Origin: Dissophora ornata
Taxonomy: Eukaryota; Mortierellomycota; Mortierellomycetes; Mortierellales; Mortierellaceae
DNA: 64,000 nucleotides
Assembly: GCA_025201705.1 (NCBI GenBank)
Contig: MU616577.1
Span: forward strand, 45,175 to 109,174
Direction: 5' to 3'
The stretch's first letter is position 1. Each line of letters begins with the position of its first letter. Below the pieces are notes generated by a model that saw nothing but the letters and a program-made list of their open reading frames with translations, had not been told where the DNA came from and did not search any database. Positions 23,001 through 34,319 of the stretch are shown one piece after another. Made by a program: the position numbers and the translations under genes.

Positions 23001-26000
23001 TCTTCGTCCGCCGGTGTTGCGTTTGACCGAGGGAGATACCAACCCAGCGGGTCTGCAGACTGCGATTCAAGGACCTCAAAGAGAAGGAACCACTCATGCT
23101 CGCGTACAGAGATAAAGTGTGCCCATGCCGCCGTATTCATTTGGTTCAGAATTTGCTCTGCAGAGCAAGCGTCATCCAACTGCGGTGTCATTGATGGGTG
23201 ATGTCCAAAAAACGTCTCCAGAGTGTCTGATCCCAGACTCAGGGCATCGAGCGGCCGCATTGATTGCTGAACTGCGAGCTGCGTGACATTATTCAGCTTT
23301 TCAGCAAGAGCTTTGGCACCGCTTGGATGAGATTCACCGATCAACTGTTTCTGCATCTCCTCCTGCGCTGACATCCGTTTCAGGGCCTCACTCAGTTTGG
23401 CCTTGAGAGACAGGTCGTCTAAAAAGTCGCTGACGTGGACCTTCAGCCAGTATTCCAGAGCTCTCAGAGAATTCAGCTGAATAGCCAGAATCTTCTTCCA
23501 TTCAAATGTGGATGAAGAGCGGCTTCCTGTGCTTGCCCTTGCGGAGTCTGAAGAGGTCTTCTGAGGTTCACTGAACAGATCGAGTCCTGAGGGCATATTT
23601 GAATTTCTGATGGCGACGTTTTGCTGTGCGAAAGTGAACATGGTGACCAGCTGCTCTAGTAAACGACTCGCAGTGCAAAAGCTCCTGTATGTCGCAAAGA
23701 AAGCCTTCATGTATGATCCATGATCAAGCGTGAGCTGTCGACTAGTCCATGAGATCATGTCTCCTTTCTCGTCCATGTACTTTCCACTCTGATCTTCGAG
23801 ACCCATGACGACAACATGGATCAGGTCATCTAGGGTCCCCGCCTTGACCATTGCAGGACGAGGTCCATTGATGGCTGAGAGACTGCTTCTGCTAGATTCT
23901 TGGCCAATTCCTGTATTCCAGTTGGGTGCCGGCTTCTGAAGGTCCGCCGTATGGCCATCTTCTTCCTGCATAACAGCTTTCACCAGCGTCTCAAGATTCT
24001 CCTCCCTGACCTTGAGAACTAGATTACCACCTTCCATGGATATCAAGTTGTAGCCAATCCCGGCAACATTTTTCATCGCGATAAACACCTCGTTCGATTC
24101 AAGGTCCTGGCTATTGTGAAGACATCCACTTGCAACAGCATCCAGGTGTGGGTTGGTCATGTTCACCATTGGCTGTATACCAGAAGGTCCTGTGCTATGG
24201 GCTGCGCTTCTTGCTGGAGGGAATGAGTACGTTCGCTTACGTGATCTCGGGTAAGGGGAGGATCCAGAGAGACCCAGATTGGTCGTTCCGTGGTGTGTCG
24301 CTGATGAATCTACCAGTTCCCCAGGTCCGTGTGTGATCGCAGAAGGCAAACCTGGGGTCTGCTTGGCGAGAGTTGTCCTGGACGTGCTGGGTTCAAATGA
24401 CTGAGCCTCGTCGAAAGAGCTCTTTCGATAAGTATTTCCAGTGTTCTCGAGCGAAAGGAGCAACGGAAGCAGGAACAGTCGCTTTTCCGGGATAGCTTCT
24501 GGGAACATGAGCGGGATAAAGCTTCCGGTCATCTTTCGATTCTTGTAGTGATAATCCAGATATTGGCCATTAAAATGAGGCTCGCATGCCAAGGAGGACT
24601 CAAACGCATCATTCGACAGCTCATTAGAGTGGTATTGGTCATGGAGAGTTTGGCTGATCGAGGCCAAGTGACCAAAGTACTGCTGCAAGTAGGCATTGTC
24701 GGGCGATGTTGAAGCTGCTCGTGCCACTAGGAGGGTATCCGACAAAGACTGCTTCGCTTTACTGAGGATGGCATGAATGTGCTCCAGTTTATCGATATTG
24801 AGTAGCGGTACTGGACTCGACTGAATGAATGAGGGCATCACTCTGTCCAACTGATCAATCGACTGTTTAATGTTACTGACGCAAGGCACAACCACATTCC
24901 TGTTCTCCAAGGACAGATCGACCACAGAACTGAGGGATGGTTTCAGGTCAAAAGATGATATAGCCAATTCCTGCAGGTCTTCAGTGATCATATCCATCTT
25001 GATGAGCAGAGGCACCCAGTTTTGTGCCACCTCCAATCTGAGTTCCTGAGGCACCTGTTTCCACGTCTCCTGTAACCGCACAACACCTGGTGAGCATATT
25101 CCGATAGCAATCGCCATGAATCCAGCCAGGTCTCCTAGATCTCGACTGTGTTGAGCCGTCTTGATCCATTGCGCAAGCAACTTTGGTCTTCGAGAAGTGC
25201 TCTGGACAGACTGGGTGGCGATAAGGATATGGTGTGTGATGAGGACAGTCAAGAAGTGTGGGGAGCACATTGAAAAGACAAGCGAGCTCTGCTGCGATCG
25301 GCTCGTTCCTGCTGTGGGATACTGTCGCATGAAGTAGGCGGGATTGCTGAGCAACATCACAAAGTCCCCAGCCACGTGTAGTTGCGCGCAATGATAGGAA
25401 AGGACTTGCTCTGCAAAATAGGAGGGTTTCAGCTTCAGAAAGAGAGCTGGAGTCAATCCGGTAATGAGAACGTTGGATAGGTCCACGGATGCCTCACTAG
25501 ACAGCGAAGACTGGACCGAACTGTCCGCGAGAGACTCCTCGGATATGCCGCTCTGATCGTGAAGTGCTGAGTCGATGGAGTTTAAAATGTCATTGGCGGC
25601 AGTGGAATTCAGCTTTCCCAGTAGGATGTCTTCCGTAAATGCGCGAATCGCCTCCAAACTATTTGAATCTGCAGACCTGAAGTTGATTCTTTGGACCATC
25701 TCCTGAATGAGAGCCTCGACTCTGCGAAGCATCCCTTCTGGGTTTCTGTTGGAGGCGCCAGTATTCTCTAAGCATATACAGCGTCTGAGCTCCTTCATGG
25801 TGTGCGAGACTGTTGTAAAGATAGGATATGTTGTCCCAAACACGTAAGCAAGATCAAGATCTTCTTTCGCGGTGTTGCCATGAACAAGTTCATGAATTAA
25901 GCCGTCAATGGATGCTCCTACTAAACGCTCCTTTCCTGTAACATCGTCAAGTCGAAGGGTCAGCTCGGGGTGTGTCGTTGTTTCACAGAATGCTCTGACG

Positions 26001-28206
26001 CGGTCCATTTTACGGCTATTGAGGGCAATGTTCCCAGATTCAGGGTGCATCTTTTGTGATTTCGGAGACTGGAGGGATATGGTGGAGTGGTTGGAATGAG
26101 CTGAACGGGGAGAAAGCGTGTCCTTGAGCACAAGATTTTCCACAGAACCTAGCAAGTGAAATCAGATGAGTATTGGCTTTTTTTTTGTAGGACGTGAAGC
26201 CTTGAGCAAGGCTTACCTCGGCCATTCGATGCTATACGCGATTGAGCTTGGTACATCTCCTTTACTCGATTAAACTTTGAATACCACTGATGCCGAACTT
26301 CCTGAGACGGCGGCAAATATAACAACCTCTCGGTATGCTCTTTGCCATCGATGTTCGAGGTGAGCACTAGCTCAAGTGTCGACGTTGTTTGATATATATG
26401 CGACGGGTGAGAGGCGTTGGTGTGAATCGAAGACACATCAGAGTCCCGGGAATTTCGTCCGATCTCTGAGGGGCTCCCAGTAACAGCAACTGTCGCCGGT
26501 GCCGCAAATGGATAGAATGTAGCAGAAGCAGACGGAACAGGGGAAGCCATATCGAGGGCCTCCACCTGCGACAACGGGTACGTCGCCTCGTGCTTCCATT
26601 TTGTAAAGTACCCGCGCTGTTTCTCTGATGGAAGATCAAAACTGCCTCGACTTCTTTGCTCCCCTTCACTGCCACGAGAGTCGCCGGATTTGTAGCTGAT
26701 TCCTGACATCGACCCCTGTCGCTTCCCGGAAACTGTCTCTTGAGCATCACCCTTTTCGTGAGTTGCTGAACTGAATTTTATTGCGTCCTTGACCTTGGTT
26801 GATGTATATCGCACCCATTTTCGTTTACAGATGACCACGCTGTCCTCAAAGAGCAGCAGTGCAACGTGTTTCTTGAATTGCATTGTTAATCGATCAATCT
26901 CTGTGAAGCACTCGCCATACACATATTTCGTCACTGGTGGTGCAAACGCTTGCGCTCCCTGGCTTAGTGACTTGGCGTTGCCCTCGAACAAGAGTGTCCG
27001 CGTGGATGATTCAAAGTTGTAGGCTGAGAGTACCATGCCAGATTCATTCGCGATAGAGAGCCGTGGCGAGAGGATGCCACTGGACGAAGAGTGCTGCGGA
27101 TGGTGATAACCTTGTTGATCACGATGTGCATGGTTTGACGAGAGATACTGGCGGTGGTGGTCCTTTGGACCCTGGAACTGCGGCCGCTCATCTGTAGACA
27201 CAGGCTTATAAAAGTATAGTTTGGAGCTCTTTAAAACGACTTTGTACACTTTCCAGCCATGGCCCGTCTCTCCCGAATGGAGCTCCACCTTTTTGCTGAG
27301 GTAACCCTCTTGGAAGATGAGGCTGCCTGCACTAAGGTGCTTTTGCGCGTTTGGGTGCGACCCTACGAAGGGGCGATGTTGACTCTGATCTGTCGGCTGT
27401 GCAGTCTGTGTAGGAATTGGCGAAGGAAGGCTGTTGGGAGGGGCGGTAGTTAACACTGACTTTCCCTCAGAGGATGCAGGGAATGAGGGGCTTGCGGGTG
27501 AAACTGGCTTGCCCTGCTTGCCCAAGCCAACTTGCGATGGATCGGTCTGGGGCTGCCGCCGACTAGGAAGAGTTCGAGAAAAGAAGCGATGGGTGGAAGA
27601 TGGATTTTGTGTAGCTGTCATTGGAGATAATGGTGGTTCAGCATGCGAGACCGCCGTCGTGGGTGGTGCAGGAGAGGCGCCAGGGCCGGATGGGCCGGAA
27701 TCAATGGCCTGTGCGCCCTCGCTGGTGTTGGTTTTGTTCCTGTTGGCTCCTGAATTCCCGCCGAAAGAAGGTTCAGGTGACGATCCCTTGGTTTGCTCAG
27801 AGCCTTTCTTTGACTGAAGGAGGTCTCTCGCTGAGGACGTTAGCGAGGTCGACGCATCGGCCACAGATCCAAAGAGCCTGGCTTTAAGGTACGAGAAGGC
27901 TGATACCCCTCCACCACTACCACTGCCACTACCACTGCCACTGCCACTGCCACTACCACTGCTTCCAGCTACATTTTTGGAACCAAGGTCTGTGACATTC
28001 AATAGGTCACCTGCAAACGCACTGCCACTGATACTGCCGCCTCCACTGTTCGAGCTGGCAGTGCTGGTCAGAGTTATCTTTTGAAAGCCTTCGTGGGAGA
28101 CGACTTTGCGAGGAGCAAGGTCGGACTGGCCAGTGATGGCGTTGCGCAAGTTGGCTAGAGAGGGTGAGTTCTTGGCTGAGGCTTCCTTTTTGGCATGGTT
28201 ACTCAT
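20081..28206 (-). CDS. BEM2: BEM2-like protein: PH, RasGEF-like, PH and RhoGAP domains
   Basis: Six exons: 26217-28206, 21412-26148, 21233-21355, 21053-21130, 20808-20945 and 20081-20712, totalling 7,698 nt or 2,565 aa, all phases consistent. A Ser/Gly-rich head precedes an N-terminal PH domain (EEGYLSKK-like start, KVYKVVLKSSKLYFYKPV). A long helical region follows, then a RasGEF N-terminal module (SYMKAFFATYRSFCTASRL) and a RasGEF catalytic-like domain (NTAAWAHFISVREHEWFLLF). A second PH domain has YTKRDFVFKIVTEEGG. The C-terminal RhoGAP domain has the arginine finger in GIYRVPG and NLAIVFGPTLLR. The tail is extremely acidic (poly-Glu/Asp). This architecture is that of yeast Bem2, a Rho/Cdc42 GAP in bud emergence and morphogenesis. 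The frame stays open upstream to 28914, but that stretch is low-complexity 5' UTR, so I start at MSNHAKKEAS. Confidence 0.88.
27903..27962 (-). repeat. CCACTGCCACTAC-type coding repeat (Ser-Gly run)
   Basis: Imperfect tandem of CCACTACCACTGCCACTGC on the plus strand, translated on the minus strand as alternating Ser-Gly in the BEM2-like N-terminal linker just before FSYLKARLFG. It is likely a flexible spacer and likely polymorphic. Confidence 0.85.
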
Positions 28207-28678
28207 AATTGCCTGGCGTGTCTGCAAACCACCCAAGGAATGTCGTAAAGTTAGGATATCTGTTGATGCAAGGCACGACCACGAAGAACTTTTATCTGGA
28301 CAAGGTGGGGCAGGTGCCTTTGCGGAGTGAAGTTGGGGATACCTTTCAGGCTGACAATTGCGGCGATAATGGAGTGGCTCAACGATGAGGATAGAGCTCC
28401 CTTTCTTTGGGAAGGCCGGGGGGCGGCTTGATGCTATTAAGTGGCGTGCTGCACTGGAAGACTGTAAGAGAGGGCGTAGGGCGAGAGGTCGGTGGCGAAT
28501 GCAAGCAAGGGAGAGTGAAGACACGACACGGGAAAGACGGGAGGAGGAGAGAAAGACGCGGGGCAGGTGGGATGCAAGAGAGTGTGCGTGAATTGGGGTA
28601 TGGAAGGGAGACAGGAATGGAATGGGGAATGGGCGAAGGAATGGAGAAATGCCGGGCGGGCAGCGTTGTGCATGTGCT

Positions 28679-28714
<36 letters not shown>

Positions 28715-29157
28715 AAGGGGGAATGCGAGGAGAGACGAGAGAGCGAGAGGGCAACCAGGTCGTCGCGCTGTGTTGACGGACGCCATGATGCGACACACCC
28801 GACACACCGCCAGACAGCGAGCAACAAGCTCGCACACTGCGGCGAGAACGCACATCCATCCCTCCACGGACTGCAAGCAAGCCAGCCCTCGGGCAACGCC
28901 AACATCTTGCACACACTTTCGTTTTACGTGTGTGGGGCCTTGACTCAGACCAGTCATCGAAGCATCAATAGAGCTCAGACGATCGCCTTGTTCGTCTCTT
29001 TGTCCTTTTGTCTCTCTCTCTCTCTCTCTGCCTCTCCCTCTTGTTCTCCCGCTGCCGCTGTCAAGCCTCCATCGAGCCTCCATCGAGATCCACCTCACTC
29101 ATCCGCCTCGTCCTTGCAGTGGTTCCCTCGATCACACAATTCCTCAACATACACACA
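28207..29157. promoter_or_regulatory. Shared intergenic region between divergent BEM2-like and PFK-2 genes
   Basis: About 950 bp lie between two divergent start codons, so both promoters and leaders must lie here or overlap here. It contains a perfect (GA)n tract at about 28691-28712 and a (TC)n tract at about 29011-29029. The whole block is purine-rich on plus near BEM2 and pyrimidine-rich near PFK-2, so each leader is pyrimidine-rich on its own sense strand. Long open frames here are compositional. I did not identify a TATA box. Confidence 0.6.
28691..28712. repeat. (GA)n dinucleotide repeat
   Basis: Eleven uninterrupted GA units in the divergent promoter between the BEM2-like and PFK-2 genes, on the leader side of the BEM2-like gene. 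Confidence 0.95.
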
Positions 29158-31637
29158 ATGTTCCCAGGGCAGCTCTACAAGACTGAATCAGGCCGCCTCT
29201 TCCATGCCGGCGCCATTGCCATAATCCTTGTCGGGTAAGCGCATTTCCCTCAGCCTTCATTTCCACTCTTGGACTTGCTCTCGCTGTTTTTCTGATTCTC
29301 CTCAGCCGCGCTCCGAGACTCACTTTGAAAAAAAAGCTGATCCTTCTCTTCCCTCTCGTTCTTGCCCAGCCTGCCTGCACGCGGCAAAACCGCCATCTCT
29401 CGATCGCTCTATCGTTACCTCCGCTGGCTTGGAGTCCAGACGGAGGTGTTTAGCGTGGGCAACTACCGCAGGCAGATCATTGGTGTCGAGGTCACCAACG
29501 ACTTCTTCAGTCCAGGTACATATACTACGGAACAACCCAGGGTGTCATCCTCCGGCTTCTTCTAGCAGCTCCAGAGTGGCCAGGCATCTTCAACGGCTTG
29601 CAGCTAGGCCAAGACTGCCAGCTAGTCCCCTGCTGTTAATCTGATCGGTTTAACGGGCGTGTTGCAAATAAGCTGGCAATTGACCTCGATGTTTATACTT
29701 CTTTTACCCCTTCCCCTGTCTTATCTTATCTCTCTGCACTCTATCTCCTCTCTGATCACAAATCAACCACGATGCTTGGATCAACCGTCCCCCTTTGGCA
29801 TGCGCATCGATTTGCCAAACACAACTGCTCTTGCGTACGTGCGCACATCTCCGATGGGCATTGGTGAATTATTGTCTCCACCAGCCAACAAGGTCACCGC
29901 GGACCTGCGCACGAAGATAGCAAATGCTTGTCTTGACGACATGGTGCAGTGGTTTGCCGCAGGAGGGCAGGTCGGAATCCTTGATGGAAGCAACACTACC
30001 GAGGAGCGGAGGCAGGAACTCGTCGAGCGACTCAAGGCTTGCAACGTCCACCCCATGTTCATAGAAACAATCTGTGATAATCCCGACATCGTCGATGCCA
30101 ACATCCGCAGCGTCAAGGTTTCGTCTCCCGATGTATGTTATTCTGCACCCTCTCTTCACCTTCCCTCTCTTGTATACGCCCCTCCATTATCGTGCTTCGC
30201 CGATGAATCTAGCCAAGGATCGCTCTCATCGGCTTGTGTGACGGATACCAATTACACCAATGGCAATCTAACAACATTTCGCTATCTTTCTCAGTATGTA
30301 GGATGGGACCGAAGCGATGCTGTCGAGGACTTTAAGCGCAGAATCGAAAACCATGTGCCGTTCTACACTACCATCACTGACCTCAGCCTCAGCTTTGTCA
30401 AAGTCATCAATGCAGGAGAGAAAATCATTGTCAATAATGCACAGGGGTTCCTTCAGAGCAAAATTGTCTACTATCTCACAAACTTGCATATATCCCCAAG
30501 GACTATATATTTCGCCAGGGTGAGTCTAATTGTCGCTAACAATGAGCTCGGGCATATTCATCTATCTGTGGCATCTACTTAGCGTCTCTAATATCCCCTG
30601 ACACATATTCTCGAATTCGGGTGACTTTAGAATGGCGTGTCGCTCAATGAGAACTCGTGCCGTACAGATGCGCCCCTGGCGCCTGCTGGACATAGATACG
30701 CAGAGAACCTCAAAAATTTTCTACTAACTCTTCGTGAGAGAAGTACGTCGTCATCACCGACCTCTTCCAGTGCACCAGAAACACGGCGACAGCTTACGGT
30801 ATGGACTTCGTCTCGCAAGAGAAGTTTCCAGACCGCTGCCCACTTCCTGGATCACGAAGAAATCGTTGTTAGACAACGGAGTGTCTTGGCAGAACGGAAT
30901 CCAGGTGTTTGCGACCAAATGACAACACAGGAGATCAAAGAAAAATATCCCGACGAATGTCAGCGTGCCATCAAAGACCCCTATCGGCACCGATTCCCAC
31001 GTGCTGAGGTAAAGCCCTGCTCACTAGATATCTTACTCTGTCACCATCGAATCGCATTGGCGATGCTAACAGGCGTAGCGTGTCTTTGCATAAATAATCT
31101 ATGCCAATGATAGTCGTACTACGACCTCGCCAATCGATTGGAAAAAGTCCTTTTGGAGCTGGAAAGAGAAAAAAACGACGTCCTCATTGTTGCTCACGAG
31201 AGTGTAATCCGATGCCTTTATGGATATCTCCATGGTCTTCCAGAATCGGTACGCACCTCGTCTTGCTTTAAGGCAAAGATGCGAGATCACAGGACTCAAC
31301 ACATTGTTTATGGTTGACTTGGTACCACGACTTGTAGGAAATCCCAAGCCTCGATATCCCAGAAGGTGTGCTGCTGGAACTGACGCCGACGGCATATGCC
31401 ATCGAGGAGAAGCGGCACCAGGTCCCAGATACGGTGGCGAGTGTCAACTGGCAACAACAGGCAGCCAACTTGATGTCACTCGCTGGAAACGTTCCTTCGT
31501 CGCCCGGGTTCATGGATCACTACTTGCCAGACTCGTTCTCTGCGTCCTCGCCATCGTCTTCAACAGCTACTCTTTCATCGACAGCATCTCCTACGTCATC
31601 GGGGAAGCAAACGGAGCAAACAGAGGTCCTGAGATAA
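29158..31637 (+). CDS. 6-phosphofructo-2-kinase / fructose-2,6-bisphosphatase with altered phosphatase site
   Basis: Seven exons: 29158-29234, 29370-29515, 29885-30132, 30295-30519, 30631-31008, 31114-31248 and 31338-31637; intron 2 is long (369 nt). The N-terminal kinase half has the Walker A motif VGLPARGKTAISRSLYRYL, VFSVGNYRR, EVTNDFF, and GGQVGILDGSNTTEERR. The C-terminal histidine-phosphatase half aligns well (VWTSSRKRSFQTA, KYPDE, YRHRFPRAE, IVAHESVIRCLYGYL, TPTAYAIEEK). The phospho-acceptor motif, normally RHGES, reads RNGVS across the exon 4/5 junction, and the catalytic GVCEEM segment is GVCDQM. The enzyme makes fructose-2,6-bisphosphate, the activator of PFK-1 and inhibitor of FBPase-1. 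Loss of the His predicts kinase-only activity, as in yeast Pfk26, where it is Ser. The C-terminus is Ser/Thr-rich, suiting phospho-regulation. Confidence 0.93.
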
Positions 31638-31777
31638 GGGTCACCACAGCGTCAGCGGCTGTAGTCTTGTCAGAAGAGTTGTTAATAAATGGTTTATTCG
31701 ATGTGCTATTTAGTCACTCACTTCGGTTAAATAAGTGACGGGGAGAGAACTTAAAAAAAAAGTGATGTTGCTTAAAA

Positions 31778-32581
31778 CTAGACTGACTCTTCCGTTCCAA
31801 CGATGGTCCTGCCCAATCTGGCCGTTTGTTCAAAGGATTGCAATACAGTAACCATCGCCTCTCTCGAGTTCTTCAGATTGCTCAAAATAATGCCAAGCAA
31901 AGTCTTGCTAATCAAGAAAAGCCTTTCGACTAACGTTGTTCAAGCTCAGCATGTCCGTATCATAGGCCCTCTCAATGTCGCTCATATACTCACGCGTACG
32001 TCTTCCGTAGGCTCTAGGCACCTCAGACGCATTGTCTCTCCTCTTGAGACTTTCAGGTCTTGGTGTGTGAACGCCCTTGCTGGAGGGCTTGGTTGAGGAA
32101 GACGCCATGTTCGAGGAATTGTACCGACCGCTTTCGTTTATAGCGGACTTGCTTGAGTTCGCTTAGGTCGAAATGTACTTCCTTGGATGTTTCTACTTGA
32201 GTCGAGTGGGCATTGATTGCGACCGAATGTGCCTCAGATACAGCCAGGGTGCTGCCGAGTCCGCCTCGCTTGCAGTCCCAGTATCGGAAATCCAGCTATC
32301 GAATGCTGCGCCAATGGGTCTGGATCCCCTAGTGAAATCCTATCTTCAGCGGCGGTGTCAACTTCCAGCTCCAGGTCATTTGGATGATCTCCAACTAGTT
32401 CACCAAGATCCAGCGAAGGAGACCTTGGAAGAAAGGGCGAGTAGTCCTAGCGGAAACGTGACCTGCGAACCGGATGCGCCATTTCCGTGAATGGAGGCGA
32501 AGCGGGATCTTCAGATGTTTCGCCGGCGACAACATGAAGCTGAGTGCCGAGAGACCTTGTGTGGGACGGCGTCGAGATAGT
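31778..32581 (-). CDS. Unrecognised small protein, C-terminal exons; 5' end unclear, in-frame TAG
   Basis: Three minus-strand exons phase together: 32242-32581, 31994-32161 and 31778-31929, joined by good introns (GTATCTG..CTAAG and GTGAGT..GTTAG). The last two encode a Ser/Arg-rich segment (MASSSTKPSSKGVHTPRPES) and a hydrophobic helical end (LISKTLLGIILSNLKNSREA) that stops at 31778. In the first exon the reading is acidic and Pro-rich (SPSLDLGELVGDHPNDLELE) but carries TAG at 32447-32449. Either an intron ends at that TAG (its CTAG suits an acceptor), the gene is broken, or translation starts at the ATG at 32108, giving 88 aa from two exons. Coding-like fragments further upstream on this strand (32690-33075, such as GPSGMEEKKGAECHEQLPLY) may be earlier exons. 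No family was recognised. Confidence 0.5.
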
Positions 32582-34319
32582 CTATATAAACATCGATTTT
32601 ACTCTCATTTAGATGGCCACGTAAGAAAGGCCCAGCAGACAAGCCGTAAGTGGGGTGCTTAATAAAACAGGGCAGCATACCTTCGCTGCTCAGCGTCTGT
32701 AGAGCGTGGCGTCAGACGTGCTTTGGCATTTGTATTTGAATATAACTACTGTATCAAGGCGCGGGTAGGCGAGTGGGAAGTGAGCAAACTTTCGCGCTCC
32801 CCTCGATGCTACATGGGTGCCTTGACCCTATGTTCTGCGAATGCTCAAAGTCCCCGGTGGAGAAATAAACATGCTGCAGTCGAAGTCGTGCTCAAGCAGT
32901 TTCGATCAGATGTCACCAGGCGTCAAGTATCGCAAAATAGCCGCTCAGATACGACAGACGATGCCTGCACTGATAAATACATCCGCGCAAGATAACAAAT
33001 ACAAAGGCAGTTGTTCGTGGCACTCGGCGCCCTTTTTCTCTTCCATGCCGGAGGGTCCAACTTCTACTATGCCGTCTAGGAGGACATGAAGTCACGCCTA
33101 AGATTAGTATACTCATCAAGGCTATTGCTCTGCTCTTTTGCTCTTAACCACCCTCCACATCAAGTGGACGGTGGCCTGCTGCGTGTCGTGGCTGCCATGT
33201 ACAGTACATCACCGGCAACTTCGCAAATAAAAATTCCGGAGAACTAAAGAGACTGCGGGTCTGCTAAGTGGGTTATGCTCTGAGAGGTGTATGAATGTAA
33301 GTAGGTTTGGTAAGCGTAGCAAACAAGATATCGAGCAAAGCACAGGAACGTTATTGTACCGCACAATTCACCCGACTGCGGTGTTGAAACGATTACGAGA
33401 TGCACAGGGAACAGGGCGGATGAAACGCGGTAGGCGCGGTAAAACAACATGTATTTGGTGGTGGCAATGCGGTATGGAGGTAAACAAATCAGACAGGGGG
33501 GGCGAAAAAGGAGGCGAACGGACAAAGGGAAATTTATTGAGTTTGAATTTTTTAATTTGACTGAAACGCGTTGGATGGTCGCATGGCCGGCAGATGTATG
33601 TCATTGTTGTGTATCCTCCTTTGTTTGTACAAACTCGCCCCTTCTCACCCCCATTTTTGTTGTTTTGTGATATTCCTGCAGACTCGCACATGGCCTCTTC
33701 TCTTCTCAGCAGAACTGTAATACGGCAGAAGAGAACATTAATCCGAATCACAGATTGCGCAAGGAGGAAAGTGTATGGGTACTCCGTTGTTTGAGGCAGT
33801 GGCTGCACGCTGCCTCGTCTCACTCCCTAGTCCAAGCATAAGGCTGGGTGTGCACCACACCTCTCTTCGTCTTTCATTCCCTTTCTTTTGCATTCCTTTG
33901 CTTTTTATTTCTTCTTTCTCTTCACTGCCTCTCTAGATTTCTTCGCACTCTATAACTAATTCCTTGCATTCGCATTCGTATTCCTCACTGCAACCAACAC
34001 TCCCAGCTTTCTACACAACTCCGTCTTTTACCTGTCTATAATCGTCTTTTCTAGATCAGCTCCAACCTCCCATCGCAGCATCTCCTTTCCTCCGTCCTCG
34101 ACCTTTTTTTTCCTAGTCCAACGTTTCTCTTTACTTTCATATCCAGCAACGAACCCAGCATTCCCTTGAAGAGTCTCATCACCACACTCATTTCCATAAT
34201 TCTGTTGTAGACAAGCATCCACTCCCTTCTTGTCACTCTTCAGCACATAACCAGCATCTCAATTTGTACGCATCCTTCGTTTCTTCAAAGTCAACCATCC
34301 TTTCACCCCATCCAACATC
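32582..34319. other. Mostly intergenic; possible upstream exons of the 32 kb minus gene, then Uds1 promoter
   Basis: From 32690 to 33075 the minus strand has short coding-like pieces that I cannot splice into one frame with confidence. From about 33120 to 34319 I see no exon. The last 500 bp are C/T-rich on the plus strand (TTTCTTC, CATCC runs), fitting the leader of the gene starting at 34320. A 150-codon open frame on minus at 33368-33823 has unremarkable, biased composition and is not supported. Confidence 0.4.

Noticed and set aside
28207..28914. Extension of the BEM2-like frame up to an ATG at 28914
   Set aside because: The added stretch is Ser/Leu/Pro low complexity from C/T-rich sequence, with (TC)n translating as Ser-Leu repeats. 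It looks like 5' UTR that happens to be open.
33368..33823. 151-codon open frame on the minus strand
   Set aside because: Composition is biased, no splice or start context supports it, and it lies in the leader-like region upstream of the Uds1 gene.
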